Shown in pieces: positions 15,779-24,679 of a stretch of 64,000 bases of DNA. The stretch comes from Zhengella mangrovi. GTDB taxonomy: Bacteria; Pseudomonadota; Alphaproteobacteria; Rhizobiales; Rhizobiaceae. Under the pieces are notes generated by a model that worked only from the letters and a program-made list of their open reading frames with translations, ran no database searches and had not been told where the DNA came from. The stretch covers positions 1 through 64,000 of the forward strand of contig NZ_PDVP01000007.1 in the NCBI RefSeq assembly GCF_002727065.1. The letters are read 5' to 3'. Numbering within the stretch: the stretch's first letter is position 1; each line of letters starts with the position of its first letter. The position numbers were made by a program, and so were the translations under genes.

Positions 15779-16228
15779 ATGGCGCTCACCGCAAAGCAGC
15801 GCCGCTTTGTCGACGAGTATCTGGTTGATCTCAACGCGACACAGGCGGCCATCAGGGCCGGCTACAGCGCGAAGACGGCTGCCGCTGTCGGTCACGAGAA
15901 CCTTAAGAAACCTGATATCGCTGCCGCCGTCCAGGAACGACAGGCGAAGGCAGCCGAACGCGCGCAGATCACCGTCGACAATGTCATCGCCGGGCTTGCC
16001 CTTGAGGCGCGGCGAGAAGGCGAGGGCACGTCGCACGCGGCTCGCGTTTCCGCATGGGCGGCGCTCGGCAAGCACCTCGGCATGTTCAAGGACAAGGTAG
16101 AGGTGTCCGGACCCGATGGCGGGCCAATCGAGGTGTCGGATGCACGCAAACGCATCGCTGGCCGAATTGCTAAGCTCTCTGCCGGAAGCCGACAGGGCGG
16201 CAGTTCTGGCGGATCTGACGACGGATGA
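15779..16228 (+). CDS. terS: Terminase small subunit
   Basis: The 149-residue product starts MALTAKQRRFVDEYLVDLNA and continues TQAAIRAGYSAKTAAAVGHE, the DNA-recognition helix-turn-helix of TerS. A helical oligomerisation part and a Gly/Ser-rich tail follow. It recognises phage DNA and stimulates TerL. Its end overlaps the terL start by 89 bp in another frame. Confidence 0.88.
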   Translation: MALTAKQRRFVDEYLVDLNATQAAIRAGYSAKTAAAVGHENLKKPDIAAAVQERQAKAAERAQITVDNVIAGLALEARREGEGTSHAARVSAWAALGKHLGMFKDKVEVSGPDGGPIEVSDARKRIAGRIAKLSAGSRQGGSSGGSDDG

Positions 16229-17441
16229 AGCTGAAGCTCTCGAGTACGATTGGCGGTTCTGGGCGCGAAAGAACCAGCTTGCTCCGGAGGGTGATTGGCA
16301 CACGTGGTTGGCGTTGGCAGGTCGCGGCTTCGGCAAGACAGAAGCCGGAGCGCAATGGGTACGCGACAGGGTGAGCTCAGGTGCGCGGTCGATCGCGCTG
16401 GTGGCCGAGACGCAGAAAGACCTCGAGGAGGTCATGGTCGCGCGCATCCTGGCAATTCATCCACCAGATGAAGCGCCGAAAGTCCGCTACAAGCCGGTTC
16501 GCCTGCAATGGCCGAATGGCGCCCAGGCACTGGGTTACAATGGAACCGAGCCGGATCAGCTACGCGGGCCCGAGTTCGACACAGCCTGGGTCGACGAGCT
16601 CGCCAAGTACCGCTACGCCCGCGAAACATGGGACATGCTTCAGTTCACGATGCGCGCAGGGACTGACCCGCGCGTATTCGTGACGACAACACCAAGGCCG
16701 ATTCCGGTCATCCGCGAGATCGCTGCCGATCCAAAGACGGTTATCACGCGAGGATCGACCTACGATAACGCCGCGAACCTTCCGGCGCAGTTCCTGGACA
16801 AGCTCAGGAAGAGGTACGAGGGGACGCGGCTAGGCCGGCAGGAACTTCACGCCGAGGTCCTCGATGATTTGCCCGGCGCTCTCTGGACGCGGGCGATGTT
16901 CGACGACCACCGCGTTGCCAGAACGCCGGACATGCAGCGCATCGTGGTCGCGATCGATCCGTCCGGAACCGCTGGCGCATCGGATGATGGCGACAGCATC
17001 GGCATTGTGGTCGCCGGCAAGGGCATTGATGGGCGCGGATACGTTCTCGCGGACAGGTCCTGCAAACTGAGCCCGGATGGCTGGGGCAGGCGGGCTGTCG
17101 CGGCCTATCACGAGTTCGATGCAGACCGGATCATTGCGGAGCGGAACTTCGGCGGTGCCATGGTTGAGCACGTCATCAAGACGGTCGATCGAATTGTCTC
17201 CTACAAGGAGGTGACGGCCAGCCGCGGGAAGGTAGTTCGCGCCGAGCCGGTCGCAGCGCTCTACGAGCAGGGGCGCGTTTCTCACGTTGGCGCGTTCGAT
17301 GCGCTCGAGGATCAGTGCTGCATGATGGGACCGGAAGGTTTCATCGGCGAGGGATCACCGGACAGGCTCGATGCGATGGTCTGGGCTCTAACCGACCTGG
17401 TCGTCGAGGGATCCTCTTACTCGCTCAATGCTGTCTACTAA
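16140..17441 (+). CDS. terL: Terminase large subunit
   Basis: From ATG 16140 (GAGG six bases upstream) the protein is 433 residues. The Walker A is LAGRGFGKTEAG at about 60, the Walker B is DTAWVDELAKY, and the nuclease domain begins VVAIDPSGTAGASDDGDSIG. It is the ATPase/nuclease motor that pumps DNA into the prohead at the portal. An ATG at 16116 is possible but lacks a ribosome site. Confidence 0.92.
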   Translation: MHANASLAELLSSLPEADRAAVLADLTTDEAEALEYDWRFWARKNQLAPEGDWHTWLALAGRGFGKTEAGAQWVRDRVSSGARSIALVAETQKDLEEVMVARILAIHPPDEAPKVRYKPVRLQWPNGAQALGYNGTEPDQLRGPEFDTAWVDELAKYRYARETWDMLQFTMRAGTDPRVFVTTTPRPIPVIREIAADPKTVITRGSTYDNAANLPAQFLDKLRKRYEGTRLGRQELHAEVLDDLPGALWTRAMFDDHRVARTPDMQRIVVAIDPSGTAGASDDGDSIGIVVAGKGIDGRGYVLADRSCKLSPDGWGRRAVAAYHEFDADRIIAERNFGGAMVEHVIKTVDRIVSYKEVTASRGKVVRAEPVAALYEQGRVSHVGAFDALEDQCCMMGPEGFIGEGSPDRLDAMVWALTDLVVEGSSYSLNAVY

Positions 17442-17450
17442 GGACCAGCG

Positions 17451-18824
17451 ATGACCTCATTGGCACGCATGATGGACGGCTTGCGCAGCTTCACATCCGG
17501 TCTGGGCACCAGCCGCGACAAGCTCTCGACGGTCGCTTATGCGCAAAACCTGATGTCCGATGCCGAATTACTGGCGGCCTACGAGACCTCGTGGCTGGTC
17601 AGCAAGGCCATCGATATTCCGGCACAGGACGCAACACGCGAATGGCGCTCCTGGCAGGCGTCAGAAGATGAAGTCGAAAAGCTGGAGGCCGAAGAAAAGC
17701 GCCTGGCGCTTCGCCAGAAAACCAAGGAAGCGTTGACCCTTGCGCGCATTTGGGGCGGTGCCGCTCTCCTGATCGGTGATGGAACGGATGGAGCTGAGCC
17801 GCTCAACTTGAACCGCGTCCGGCTTGGTGGTCTCAAGTACGTCCAGGCGTTGACGCGTTTCGACCTGTCCGAGGGGGATATCGAGGACGATATAGAAAGC
17901 GAGTATTTCGGGAGGCCGCGTTTCTATCGACTCAACCTGAAAGGCATGCAGCCGGAAATCCATCCCTCGCGCTTGGTCATTTTCCGCGGGGCGCACCGGG
18001 CGCGCATCGGCGCCCTGTCGCGAGTCCATAGTTGGGGCGACAGCATCGTCAATCGCATCTACGAGGCGGCCACCGCTGCGGATAGCACGCACAAGAATAT
18101 CGCGAGCCTAATCTTCGAGGCCAAGGTCGATGTCGTGCGGGTGCCCGACCTGATGAGGCATCTTCAGACCATGGATGGTGAGCAGCGCCTTCGCGACCGT
18201 TTCTCGTTTGCAGCGATGGCCAAGGGGATCAACGGCACGCTGATCCTGGATAAGGAAGAAGAATACCAGAGCAAGTCGGCATCCTTCACAAACCTGCCGG
18301 AGGTCATGCAGACCATGCTCCAGATCGTCTCTGGCGCTGCCGATATTCCGGTCACGAGGTTCCTCGGACAAACGCCGTCCGGCCTCTCATCTACTGGTGA
18401 GAGCGATCTGCGTAACTACTACGATAACGTGAAGGACAAGCAGGAGAACGAGATCGGGCCGGCGATGACCATGCTCGATGAGTGCCTGGTCCGCTCGGCG
18501 CTTGGCGCACGGCCGCCAGAGATCCACTATACCTGGGCTTCTCTCTGGCAGATGTCGGAGAAAGACCGTGCGGAAATCCGCGAGCGGCTCGCCAACTCGA
18601 TATCCAAGCTGGCCGACACCGGGATCTATCCAGGAGAAATTCTTGAAGCGATGCACACGGCTGCATCGGTGGACGCAGGCCTGTATCCCGGCCTTGAGGC
18701 AGCGCTCGATGAATTCGCTGCGGAAGCTGAGGGCTTGAGCGAGGATGATGATGGATTACTCGCTGGCAGACCTGACGCCGAAATCGAAACAGAGACAGGG
18801 CAGAGTGATCCTGCCAGGGATTGA
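17451..18824 (+). CDS. Portal protein, DUF1073 family
   Basis: The 457-residue protein has the DUF1073 portal pattern: AYETSWLVSKAIDIPAQDAT, ALTLARIWGGAALLIGDG, RLVIFRGAHR, then TRFLGQTPSGLSSTGESDLR and NYYDNVKDKQENEI. It forms the dodecameric ring for DNA passage. Some databases label this family as anti-CBASS Acb1-like because the Acb1 domain occurs in related proteins. Here length, order after terL and motifs indicate the portal. The ATG follows AAGGA. Its 3' end overlaps the MuF gene by 80 bp. Confidence 0.85.
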   Translation: MTSLARMMDGLRSFTSGLGTSRDKLSTVAYAQNLMSDAELLAAYETSWLVSKAIDIPAQDATREWRSWQASEDEVEKLEAEEKRLALRQKTKEALTLARIWGGAALLIGDGTDGAEPLNLNRVRLGGLKYVQALTRFDLSEGDIEDDIESEYFGRPRFYRLNLKGMQPEIHPSRLVIFRGAHRARIGALSRVHSWGDSIVNRIYEAATAADSTHKNIASLIFEAKVDVVRVPDLMRHLQTMDGEQRLRDRFSFAAMAKGINGTLILDKEEEYQSKSASFTNLPEVMQTMLQIVSGAADIPVTRFLGQTPSGLSSTGESDLRNYYDNVKDKQENEIGPAMTMLDECLVRSALGARPPEIHYTWASLWQMSEKDRAEIRERLANSISKLADTGIYPGEILEAMHTAASVDAGLYPGLEAALDEFAAEAEGLSEDDDGLLAGRPDAEIETETGQSDPARD

Positions 18825-19539
18825 GGAAAGCAACGGCGCGCGGCGCGCCTACCAGGCCGAGCTTCGCAAAATGCTTGTCGGCATCCGCGCGGAGACGGCA
18901 CCGATTGTTGAGCGATACGCCCGTGATCGCGCTTTCCGCGATGCAGATGAGTTCTGGTTCAACAGCCTCGCAGCGATGGCCGCCAAGTTGGCTTTTCATG
19001 CCGAGAAGATGGTCTACAAGATCATCGGGCTGGAGGCGAAGAGGCACACCGAAACTTTCGTGCGCCACGCGCGCCGGGTTCTTGGCATCGACCTGACTGC
19101 CCTGATTCATCAGGAGGATTTGGCTGATCTTGTTCGGTCCATAAACGGCCGGAACGCATCGCTGATCCGCTCACTTTCAGACGACGCGAAAAAGCGGGTC
19201 GAGCAAGCGGTCTATGAGAGCTGGACGAGCGGGCAGACCGCGAAGGAGTTGCAGGGGCGCTTGAAGAGGGAGTTCGGCGTTTTGGATCGAAGGGCAAAGC
19301 TGATCGCCCGCGACCAGATGGCCAAGATGAACGCGGACTTCAATCAGCGTCGACATGTGCAGGCTGGCATCACGAGCTACATCTGGACCACCAGCCACGA
19401 CGAGCGAGTTCGGACACTGCATCGCAGCCTGGATGGCAGGCAGTACAAGTACGGAAAGCCGACAGGCGCCGAGGGCGGGATGCCGCCGGGCAAGCCAATC
19501 GTGTGCAGGTGCATCGCGCGGGCTGTTGTGGAGTTCTAG
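18745..19539 (+). CDS. MuF-like minor head protein
   Basis: The 264-residue protein ends in the Mu gpF domain: KLIARDQMAKMNADFNQRRH, then GITSYIWTTSHDERVRTLHR and GKPIVCRCIARAVVEF. Such proteins attach to the portal and are injected or bridge head and connector. The start is one of three successive ATG codons at 18745-18751, inside the portal gene. Order portal-MuF-protease is standard. Confidence 0.88.
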   Translation: MMMDYSLADLTPKSKQRQGRVILPGIEESNGARRAYQAELRKMLVGIRAETAPIVERYARDRAFRDADEFWFNSLAAMAAKLAFHAEKMVYKIIGLEAKRHTETFVRHARRVLGIDLTALIHQEDLADLVRSINGRNASLIRSLSDDAKKRVEQAVYESWTSGQTAKELQGRLKREFGVLDRRAKLIARDQMAKMNADFNQRRHVQAGITSYIWTTSHDERVRTLHRSLDGRQYKYGKPTGAEGGMPPGKPIVCRCIARAVVEF

Positions 19540-19778
19540 AGCCCGAGCAGTTTCTTGACATCGACGGGCATGTCGGTGTCGCTCCAGAACGGGTTTTCAC
19601 CGCGCTCCAGAGCATCGGCGATGGCCTTCTTTTCCGGCGGGGCGGTGTGCTCGAACGTCATGTCGTGGAGCAGCGAGATCGCTTCGTCCTGGCGCTGGAG
19701 ATGCTCCTTCATCTCTTCGACCTTGATCGTCAGATCTAGGATCAAGGTCTTGAGTTCGCTGAACTGATCGGGGGTCAT
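19536..19778 (-). CDS. Small helical protein on the opposite strand (moron candidate)
   Basis: An 80-residue frame from ATG 19778 reads MTPDQFSELKTLILDLTIKV and continues EEMKEHLQRQDEAISLLHDM, a likely coiled coil, then GENPFWSDTDMPVDVKKLLG. It is convergent with the MuF gene (4-bp overlap) and fills most of the 386-bp gap before the protease gene. The protein-like composition is the only evidence. The longer frame to 20510 is antisense to the protease gene. Confidence 0.5.
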   Translation of the reverse strand: MTPDQFSELKTLILDLTIKVEEMKEHLQRQDEAISLLHDMTFEHTAPPEKKAIADALERGENPFWSDTDMPVDVKKLLGL

Positions 19779-19925
19779 CGTGGCCTGCTCAAATTGTGCC
19801 GAACGGCGCGCGGCAATCGTGCGCGCGGTTATCAAGCCTAAGACGTGGCGCAAGGAAGTGCAATTCGTCGCGTCCAGCCTGGTCCAGGACGCGAAGGCGG
19901 TCATCATCCGCCGGAGGCCAGTGAA

Positions 19926-21083
19926 ATGACCCAGAAATTTGTCGATGCCGCAGAAGTCGCCGGCACGCGGATCACCAAGGATGGCTACCTGGTTGGCCAT
20001 GCGCGGACCGCGCGCACCGGCATTCAGACCTATGCCGGATGGGAACTTGGCAAGCCCGAGCTCGAGCGCGTTAATGTCTATCGCCCGGAACGCAGCGTGT
20101 TTGCCAAGGACAGTCTGGCCTCGTTCGCGGGCAAGCCGATCACCGACAACCATCCTGACGAGATCGTGAACGCCGAAAACTGGAGCGACTATGCGCGTGG
20201 CCAGATTGGCGAGGAGGTCGCCCGCGATGGCGAGGCGGTTCGGATTTCCCTGGCGCTGATGGACAAGGGGCTCATCGACAAGGTTCAGGCCGGCAAGCGC
20301 GAGCTTTCGGTCGGATACCGTGCCGAACTTGAGTGGGTCGATGGCGTAGCGCCGGACGGAACACCATTCCAGGCAATTCAGAAGAACATCTTTGTCGATC
20401 ACGTCGCAGTGGTCGATCGGGGCCGCGCAGGCCCGGATTTCCGCATCGGTGACGGTGCGGGTGACGGCGGGAGAGACCGCACGAACTGGGGCGCGACCCC
20501 ATTCTGCCATGCAGATCAGAAAGGAGCCGACATGTCGGACAATCTGCGCACTGTGATGGTGGACGGTCTCAAGGTCAAAACGACCGACGAGGGGGCCGCC
20601 GCTATTGAGAAACTGACCAAGGCTCTTGCCGACGCCGAAACTGCGAAGGCCGATGCCATCGCGGCCAAGGATCGCGAGATCGCTTCCAAGGATGGCGAAC
20701 TGGCCAAGAAGGACGCCGAGATCGACGCCCTGAAGGGCAAGGTTCTCGACGATGAAGCCATCGACAAGCGGGTGGCGGATCGTGCCGCCCTCATCGACAC
20801 GGCCCGCAAGGTCGCCAAGGACGTCAAGACCGATGGCCTGACCGACGCGGAAATCCGCCGCGTCGCCGTGGCTGCCGTCAAGGGCGAAGGTGCCATCAAG
20901 GACAAGGCCGACGCCTATGTGGATGCCATGTTTGACATCCTCGCCGAAGAGGGCAGCAAGGACACTGTTCGCGATGCGCTCAAGGGCAATGGCTTTGAAG
21001 CCCCTGCCGACGCCATTGCGGCTCGTGATGCTGCGCTCGAAAAGCGCATCAACGACCTCAAAACCGCATGGAAAGGTGAATAA
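19926..21083 (+). CDS. Prohead protease/scaffold fusion (DUF2213)
   Basis: The 385-residue product from ATG 19926 (GGAGG upstream) has an N-terminal DUF2213 protease-type domain: TRITKDGYLVGHARTARTGI, ITDNHPDEI, then KRELSVGYRAELEWVDGVAP and IFVDHVAVVDRGRAGPDFR. A second half rich in Ala/Lys/Asp coiled coil, like a scaffold, follows. The protease should cleave scaffold and capsid during maturation. An internal start at 20532 probably makes the scaffold alone. Confidence 0.82.
   Translation: MTQKFVDAAEVAGTRITKDGYLVGHARTARTGIQTYAGWELGKPELERVNVYRPERSVFAKDSLASFAGKPITDNHPDEIVNAENWSDYARGQIGEEVARDGEAVRISLALMDKGLIDKVQAGKRELSVGYRAELEWVDGVAPDGTPFQAIQKNIFVDHVAVVDRGRAGPDFRIGDGAGDGGRDRTNWGATPFCHADQKGADMSDNLRTVMVDGLKVKTTDEGAAAIEKLTKALADAETAKADAIAAKDREIASKDGELAKKDAEIDALKGKVLDDEAIDKRVADRAALIDTARKVAKDVKTDGLTDAEIRRVAVAAVKGEGAIKDKADAYVDAMFDILAEEGSKDTVRDALKGNGFEAPADAIAARDAALEKRINDLKTAWKGE
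20532..21083 (+). CDS. Nested scaffold protein from an internal start
   Basis: In the protease frame, ATG 20532 (MSDNLRTVMVDGLKVKT) is preceded by AAAGGAG at proper spacing, a stronger site than most in this region. Initiation there yields 183 residues of almost pure coiled-coil scaffold (ALADAETAKADAIAAKDREI). This is the arrangement of lambda C/Nu3, where protease-scaffold and free scaffold share an end. Confidence 0.65.
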   Translation: MSDNLRTVMVDGLKVKTTDEGAAAIEKLTKALADAETAKADAIAAKDREIASKDGELAKKDAEIDALKGKVLDDEAIDKRVADRAALIDTARKVAKDVKTDGLTDAEIRRVAVAAVKGEGAIKDKADAYVDAMFDILAEEGSKDTVRDALKGNGFEAPADAIAARDAALEKRINDLKTAWKGE

Positions 21084-21085
21084 CC

Positions 21086-21577
21086 ATGGCCGTTCAGACC
21101 ACGTATTCTGACAAGATGGCGGCGGCCTTCAATGGCATGATCGCCAACGAGGAGCCGAGCGTCCTGATCTCTCGCACCGTCGAGACTTCGGGCGGCGTCG
21201 GCTTCGGTATCCCTGTCATCCAGGGCTCTACCGACGATGGCTGCGACGAGGTTGCGGCCTCGACCGACGCTGTGATCGGCATCACCTGCCGCGACCAGTC
21301 CGTGAACCCGGCTGCCGCTGACACCTTCGGCGAAGGCGCATCTGCCCTGCTGATGCGTTCTGGCGTCATCTGGGTGACCGTAACGGATGCTGGCGGCGTT
21401 GCCGCTGGAGATCCGGTCTGGGTCAAGGTTGCCGATGGCACCTTCTCGAACGCCGATGTCGGCACTGACGGCTCGCTGAAGCTGGCGGGTTGCCGCTGGG
21501 AAAGCTCGGCCGCCAACGGCGGCCTGGCGAAAATCCGTGTCAATCTCGACGTGCCCGCTGTGGCCGGCGCATCGTAA
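21086..21577 (+). CDS. Capsid decoration/cement-type protein
   Basis: The 163-residue protein lies between scaffold and major capsid genes and is rich in beta-prone and small residues (RTVETSGGVGFGIPVIQGST, then GVIWVTVTDAGGVAAGDPVW). This matches structural cement proteins of phages with DUF2184 capsids. It probably stabilises the expanded head. Assignment rests mainly on order and composition. Confidence 0.65.
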   Translation: MAVQTTYSDKMAAAFNGMIANEEPSVLISRTVETSGGVGFGIPVIQGSTDDGCDEVAASTDAVIGITCRDQSVNPAAADTFGEGASALLMRSGVIWVTVTDAGGVAAGDPVWVKVADGTFSNADVGTDGSLKLAGCRWESSAANGGLAKIRVNLDVPAVAGAS

Positions 21578-21590
21578 GGGGTAACCTCCA

Positions 21591-22541
21591 ATGAACATGC
21601 ACACTCAGTTCAATGATGCGATGCAGGCCAATCTCGGCTTTGTCGTCAAGCAGACCGCTCACATCGAGGCCGGCGTCTACGAGATCAAGTATCCCGATCT
21701 CGACTATGCGTCGCTGATCCCGGTCGATACGTCCGCGAACCCGTGGGTGACGAGCGTCACCTACTATTCGATGGATAAGGTCGGTGCGGCCAAGTGGATC
21801 AATGGCAATGGTAAGGATGTGCCGGTCGTCGGAACGTCCATGCAGCAGCACGAGACCGCCGTCTACACGGCCGGCATCGGCTATGACTACGGTTTCGAAG
21901 AGGTCAACCAGGCGCGCATGCTCGGCATGGCGCTTGAGGCCGAAAAGGCATCTGCCGCCCGCCGCGCCTATGAGCAGATGGTCTATGACATCGCGTTCAC
22001 GGGCGATACCGAGAAGGGATGGAAGGGGCTGTTCAACTCAGCAGCTGTTACCGCCGCCTCGGTCGCCGCTGATGGCACCGGGTCTGCCACCGGATGGTCT
22101 ACCAAGACCCCGGCTCAGATCCTTCGTGACGTGAACGACATGATCACGGGCATCCACACTGCGACCAAGACGAGCGGCCTGGCGGATACCCTTCTTCTGC
22201 CCTATACGTCGTTCAACGCGATCGCGTCTACGGCGCGCTCGGACAACTCCGACACGACCATTCTGGAGTTCCTCCAGCGTGCCAACGTGTTCACGGCCAA
22301 CTCGGGGCGCCCGCTGACCATCCGAGGTCATCGTGGCCTGGAAACGGCCGGCGCGGCGAATGCCAAGCGCATGGTGGCCTACCGCCGCGATCCCTCGGTC
22401 CTGAAGCTGCACATTCCGATGCCGCACCAGTTCCTTCCGGTGCAGGTCGATGGCCTCCAGTTCACCGTTCCCGGCGTCTTCCGCCTGGGCGGCCTGGATA
22501 TCCGTCTCCCCAAGGAAGTGCTGTACCGCGACGGCATCTGA
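21591..22541 (+). CDS. Major capsid protein, DUF2184 family
   Basis: The 316-residue protein has DUF2184 features: AGVYEIKYPDLDYASLIPVD, GIGYDYGFEEVNQARMLGMA, AFTGDTEKGWKGLFNS and the C-terminal VFRLGGLDIRLPKEVLYRDG. It forms the icosahedral shell with an HK97-like fold. It follows the decoration gene by 13 bp. Confidence 0.87.
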   Translation: MNMHTQFNDAMQANLGFVVKQTAHIEAGVYEIKYPDLDYASLIPVDTSANPWVTSVTYYSMDKVGAAKWINGNGKDVPVVGTSMQQHETAVYTAGIGYDYGFEEVNQARMLGMALEAEKASAARRAYEQMVYDIAFTGDTEKGWKGLFNSAAVTAASVAADGTGSATGWSTKTPAQILRDVNDMITGIHTATKTSGLADTLLLPYTSFNAIASTARSDNSDTTILEFLQRANVFTANSGRPLTIRGHRGLETAGAANAKRMVAYRRDPSVLKLHIPMPHQFLPVQVDGLQFTVPGVFRLGGLDIRLPKEVLYRDGI

Positions 22542-22591
22542 TCGAAAAGCGGGGCGGGTTTGCGCCCGTCCCGCACTCTGGAGGCTTCGCA

Positions 22592-22942
22592 ATGGCGAAT
22601 ATCACCAATCACTACGAAAGCCCGCTGTCGATTGGCGGCGTGGAAATCCGGCCAGGCGCGACCGCTCGCGTTGAAAGCTGGGGCAAGATCAAGGATGCCG
22701 GCGTCTATCCGGCATGGCTGCGCGCTGGCGTGATCTCGGTTGAGGATGCCGACGCCCCCGCGGCTGCGTCCGTCGAAGATGACTTCCCTGCGCCGGAGCC
22801 GGAAGCAGATGAGCCGGAAGACAATGACGACCGTGACCAGATCATCGCCGATCTGGAAGAATTGGGCTTCAAGGTGGATAAGCGCCGATCGACGTTCGCC
22901 CTCAAGGCTGAACTCGATGCGGCAATCGAGGGCAAGGGCTGA
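22592..22942 (+). CDS. Small head-region protein with C-terminal HeH/SAP-like motif
   Basis: The 116-residue protein has a compact N-terminal part (YESPLSIGGVEIRPGATARV), an acidic Asp/Glu/Pro linker and a C-terminal DLEELGFKVDKRRSTFALKA resembling a helix-extended-helix DNA or protein-binding motif seen in small head genes. Its stop shares a base with the next start. The role in head completion is inferred. Confidence 0.6.
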   Translation: MANITNHYESPLSIGGVEIRPGATARVESWGKIKDAGVYPAWLRAGVISVEDADAPAAASVEDDFPAPEPEADEPEDNDDRDQIIADLEELGFKVDKRRSTFALKAELDAAIEGKG

Positions 22943-23358
22943 TGGCCTACAGCGCGCCGGATGCGGCAGCCCTCAAGGCTCGATATCCTGAATTCGGTTC
23001 GGTCGCTGACGCGCTGGTGACAGCCATGCTTGCCGATGCGTTCGTCGATGTCGATGCGACTTGGATTGAGGGCGACAGGGCGCGCGCGCAGATCGCTCTT
23101 GTGGCGCACTGGCTGGCAGCGGAGGGTGAGCCGCAGCGTTCTGCAACGATCGCTGCTGGCGGAACCTGGAACCCGAATTCTGCTCCGATGAAGCGGCGCC
23201 AGGTTGGCGACGTAATGACGGAATTCCAGAACGCCTCCGAGCGGTTTGGCTCGCAGTCCAATGCCGCTATGTCGAAGGAGGCATACGAAACATCGCCTTA
23301 CGGACGCGAGTTTCTGAAGCTGCGCGCCCGGTCATTCCCGGCGATGATTGCCGTCTGA
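22942..23358 (+). CDS. Head-tail connector (DUF4054-like)
   Basis: The 138-residue protein begins YSAPDAAALKARYPEFGSVA, followed by a helical bundle (RARAQIALVAHWLAAEGEPQ), the usual pattern of DUF4054/gp6-like adaptor proteins that dock below the portal. One base overlaps each neighbour. The family call is by pattern and order. Confidence 0.7.
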   Translation: MAYSAPDAAALKARYPEFGSVADALVTAMLADAFVDVDATWIEGDRARAQIALVAHWLAAEGEPQRSATIAAGGTWNPNSAPMKRRQVGDVMTEFQNASERFGSQSNAAMSKEAYETSPYGREFLKLRARSFPAMIAV

Positions 23359-23810
23359 TGCCGGCAACGCTGTCCGTTGTCCGCAAGACCTTCATCAAGG
23401 TTCCGTCGCACATTCGTGGGCCGAAGCATGTCAAGGTCGGGTTCCCGGCAGGCAAGGCCGGCGGGGACGTTGTGGCCCGGGCGATCTGGAACCACTACGG
23501 TACGCGCGGGGGCGGATGGGGCGGCCCGATACCGGCGCGCCCGTTTCTGTCGAACGCGATGCGCGACAACCGCAAGAAGTACGTTCAGGCAATGCTGGCC
23601 AGCGCATCGAAGCTGATGAGATCCAAGACCACTCTTGGCGCTGTGATGCCGAAACTCGGCATCCTGGCGCAGGGCGACATCCAGTCGGAAATCACAACGC
23701 TGAGCTCGCCGCCGAACAGCCCGGTAACGGTCGCACGCAAGGGCTCGAGCAATCCGCTGATCGATAGCGGCGAGATGCGTGGCGCGGTCACCTGGAAGGT
23801 CGAAGAATGA
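23358..23810 (+). CDS. Neck/tail-completion protein (gp10/gpG-like)
   Basis: The 150-residue protein contains HVKVGFPAGKAGGDVVARAI, WNHYGT and IPARPFLSNAMRDNRKKYV, the signature of HK97 gp10-like and Mu gpG-like neck proteins, with a C-terminal LIDSGEMRGAVTWKV. It should join tail to head. The gene order connector-completion-closure supports this. Confidence 0.72.
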   Translation: MPATLSVVRKTFIKVPSHIRGPKHVKVGFPAGKAGGDVVARAIWNHYGTRGGGWGGPIPARPFLSNAMRDNRKKYVQAMLASASKLMRSKTTLGAVMPKLGILAQGDIQSEITTLSSPPNSPVTVARKGSSNPLIDSGEMRGAVTWKVEE

Positions 23811-24148
23811 TCGATGTTGCCCAGGCGATCGATGACGAAAGTGTCACGGTCACGCTCAAGACAAAGGCCGCCGGGTCTTACGACGCCGATGGCAAGTGGG
23901 TCGCCGGCGCTGACAGCGATCCGCTGACGATCTTCGCGGCCGTCTTCCCGATCGGGCAGAACGGAAAAAATCTGGAGGATATGCCGGAAGGCATCAGGGC
24001 CGAGGTTGATCGGATGATGTGGACGCGCGCCGCCATTTCCGTCGAAGACCGGGTGACTTTCGCCGGCAGAACGTGGCGGGTCATGCACGTCTGGGACCGC
24101 TCGACAGAAGGCGGCTTTTACCGCGGGGCGCTCGGAGGCGTGAAGTGA
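23807..24148 (+). CDS. Head-closure-type neck protein
   Basis: A 113-residue beta-rich protein (ESVTVTLKTKAAGSYDADGK, then RVTFAGRTWRVMHVWDRSTE) is coupled by ATGA to the gene before and by GTGA to the gene after. Position and length fit a head-tail stopper. No exact family is certain. Confidence 0.55.
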   Translation: MIDVAQAIDDESVTVTLKTKAAGSYDADGKWVAGADSDPLTIFAAVFPIGQNGKNLEDMPEGIRAEVDRMMWTRAAISVEDRVTFAGRTWRVMHVWDRSTEGGFYRGALGGVK

Positions 24149-24648
24149 CCAACGATGCCGTCCATTCCGCCCTTGTGCGATGGCTTGCCGGCATCACTGG
24201 TGTGATGGTCATTCGAGCGCATCAGTCTGGAGCACGGCCAGACCTGCCGTACCTGATGGTGGACCTGACGGACGTGGCGCCGTTGCGCAATCACGAGACG
24301 GCAATCGACTACCGGGGTACGGGAACGCCGAATGACGAGGGCGAAAACGAGATCGGTGCATCGCCGGTCCTGCCGACCGAATGGCGGTTCATAGTGAGTG
24401 CCTACGGCGACCAGCCGACAGATTTGCTGCGCCCGGTCCGATCCGCTCACATCCTTGGCCAGAAGACCGAGACGCTGCGCCCGGTCGTCATTGCCGAGAT
24501 CGGCCGCGTCCAGGACGTGCCGGAGTGGATCGAGAACGAATGGGAGCAGCGCGCGGTCTGCTCCATCTTCGTGCACGGCCTGATCCGCGACGAATTCGTC
24601 ATCGACGTGATCGACGAACAAACGCCTGAAATCTCCCAGGCAAACTGA
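24145..24648 (+). CDS. Neck/tail-terminator protein (LIC_12616-like)
   Basis: GTG 24145 overlaps the previous stop and yields 167 residues (ALVRWLAGITGVMVIRAHQS, then PYLMVDLTDVAPLRNHETAI). The pattern and place directly before the sheath gene match the phage neck protein family called LIC_12616, probably the tail terminator. Confidence 0.65.
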   Translation: MTNDAVHSALVRWLAGITGVMVIRAHQSGARPDLPYLMVDLTDVAPLRNHETAIDYRGTGTPNDEGENEIGASPVLPTEWRFIVSAYGDQPTDLLRPVRSAHILGQKTETLRPVVIAEIGRVQDVPEWIENEWEQRAVCSIFVHGLIRDEFVIDVIDEQTPEISQAN

Positions 24649-24679
24649 CTGCAATTGAAACCCTAGAAAGGAGCCACCC

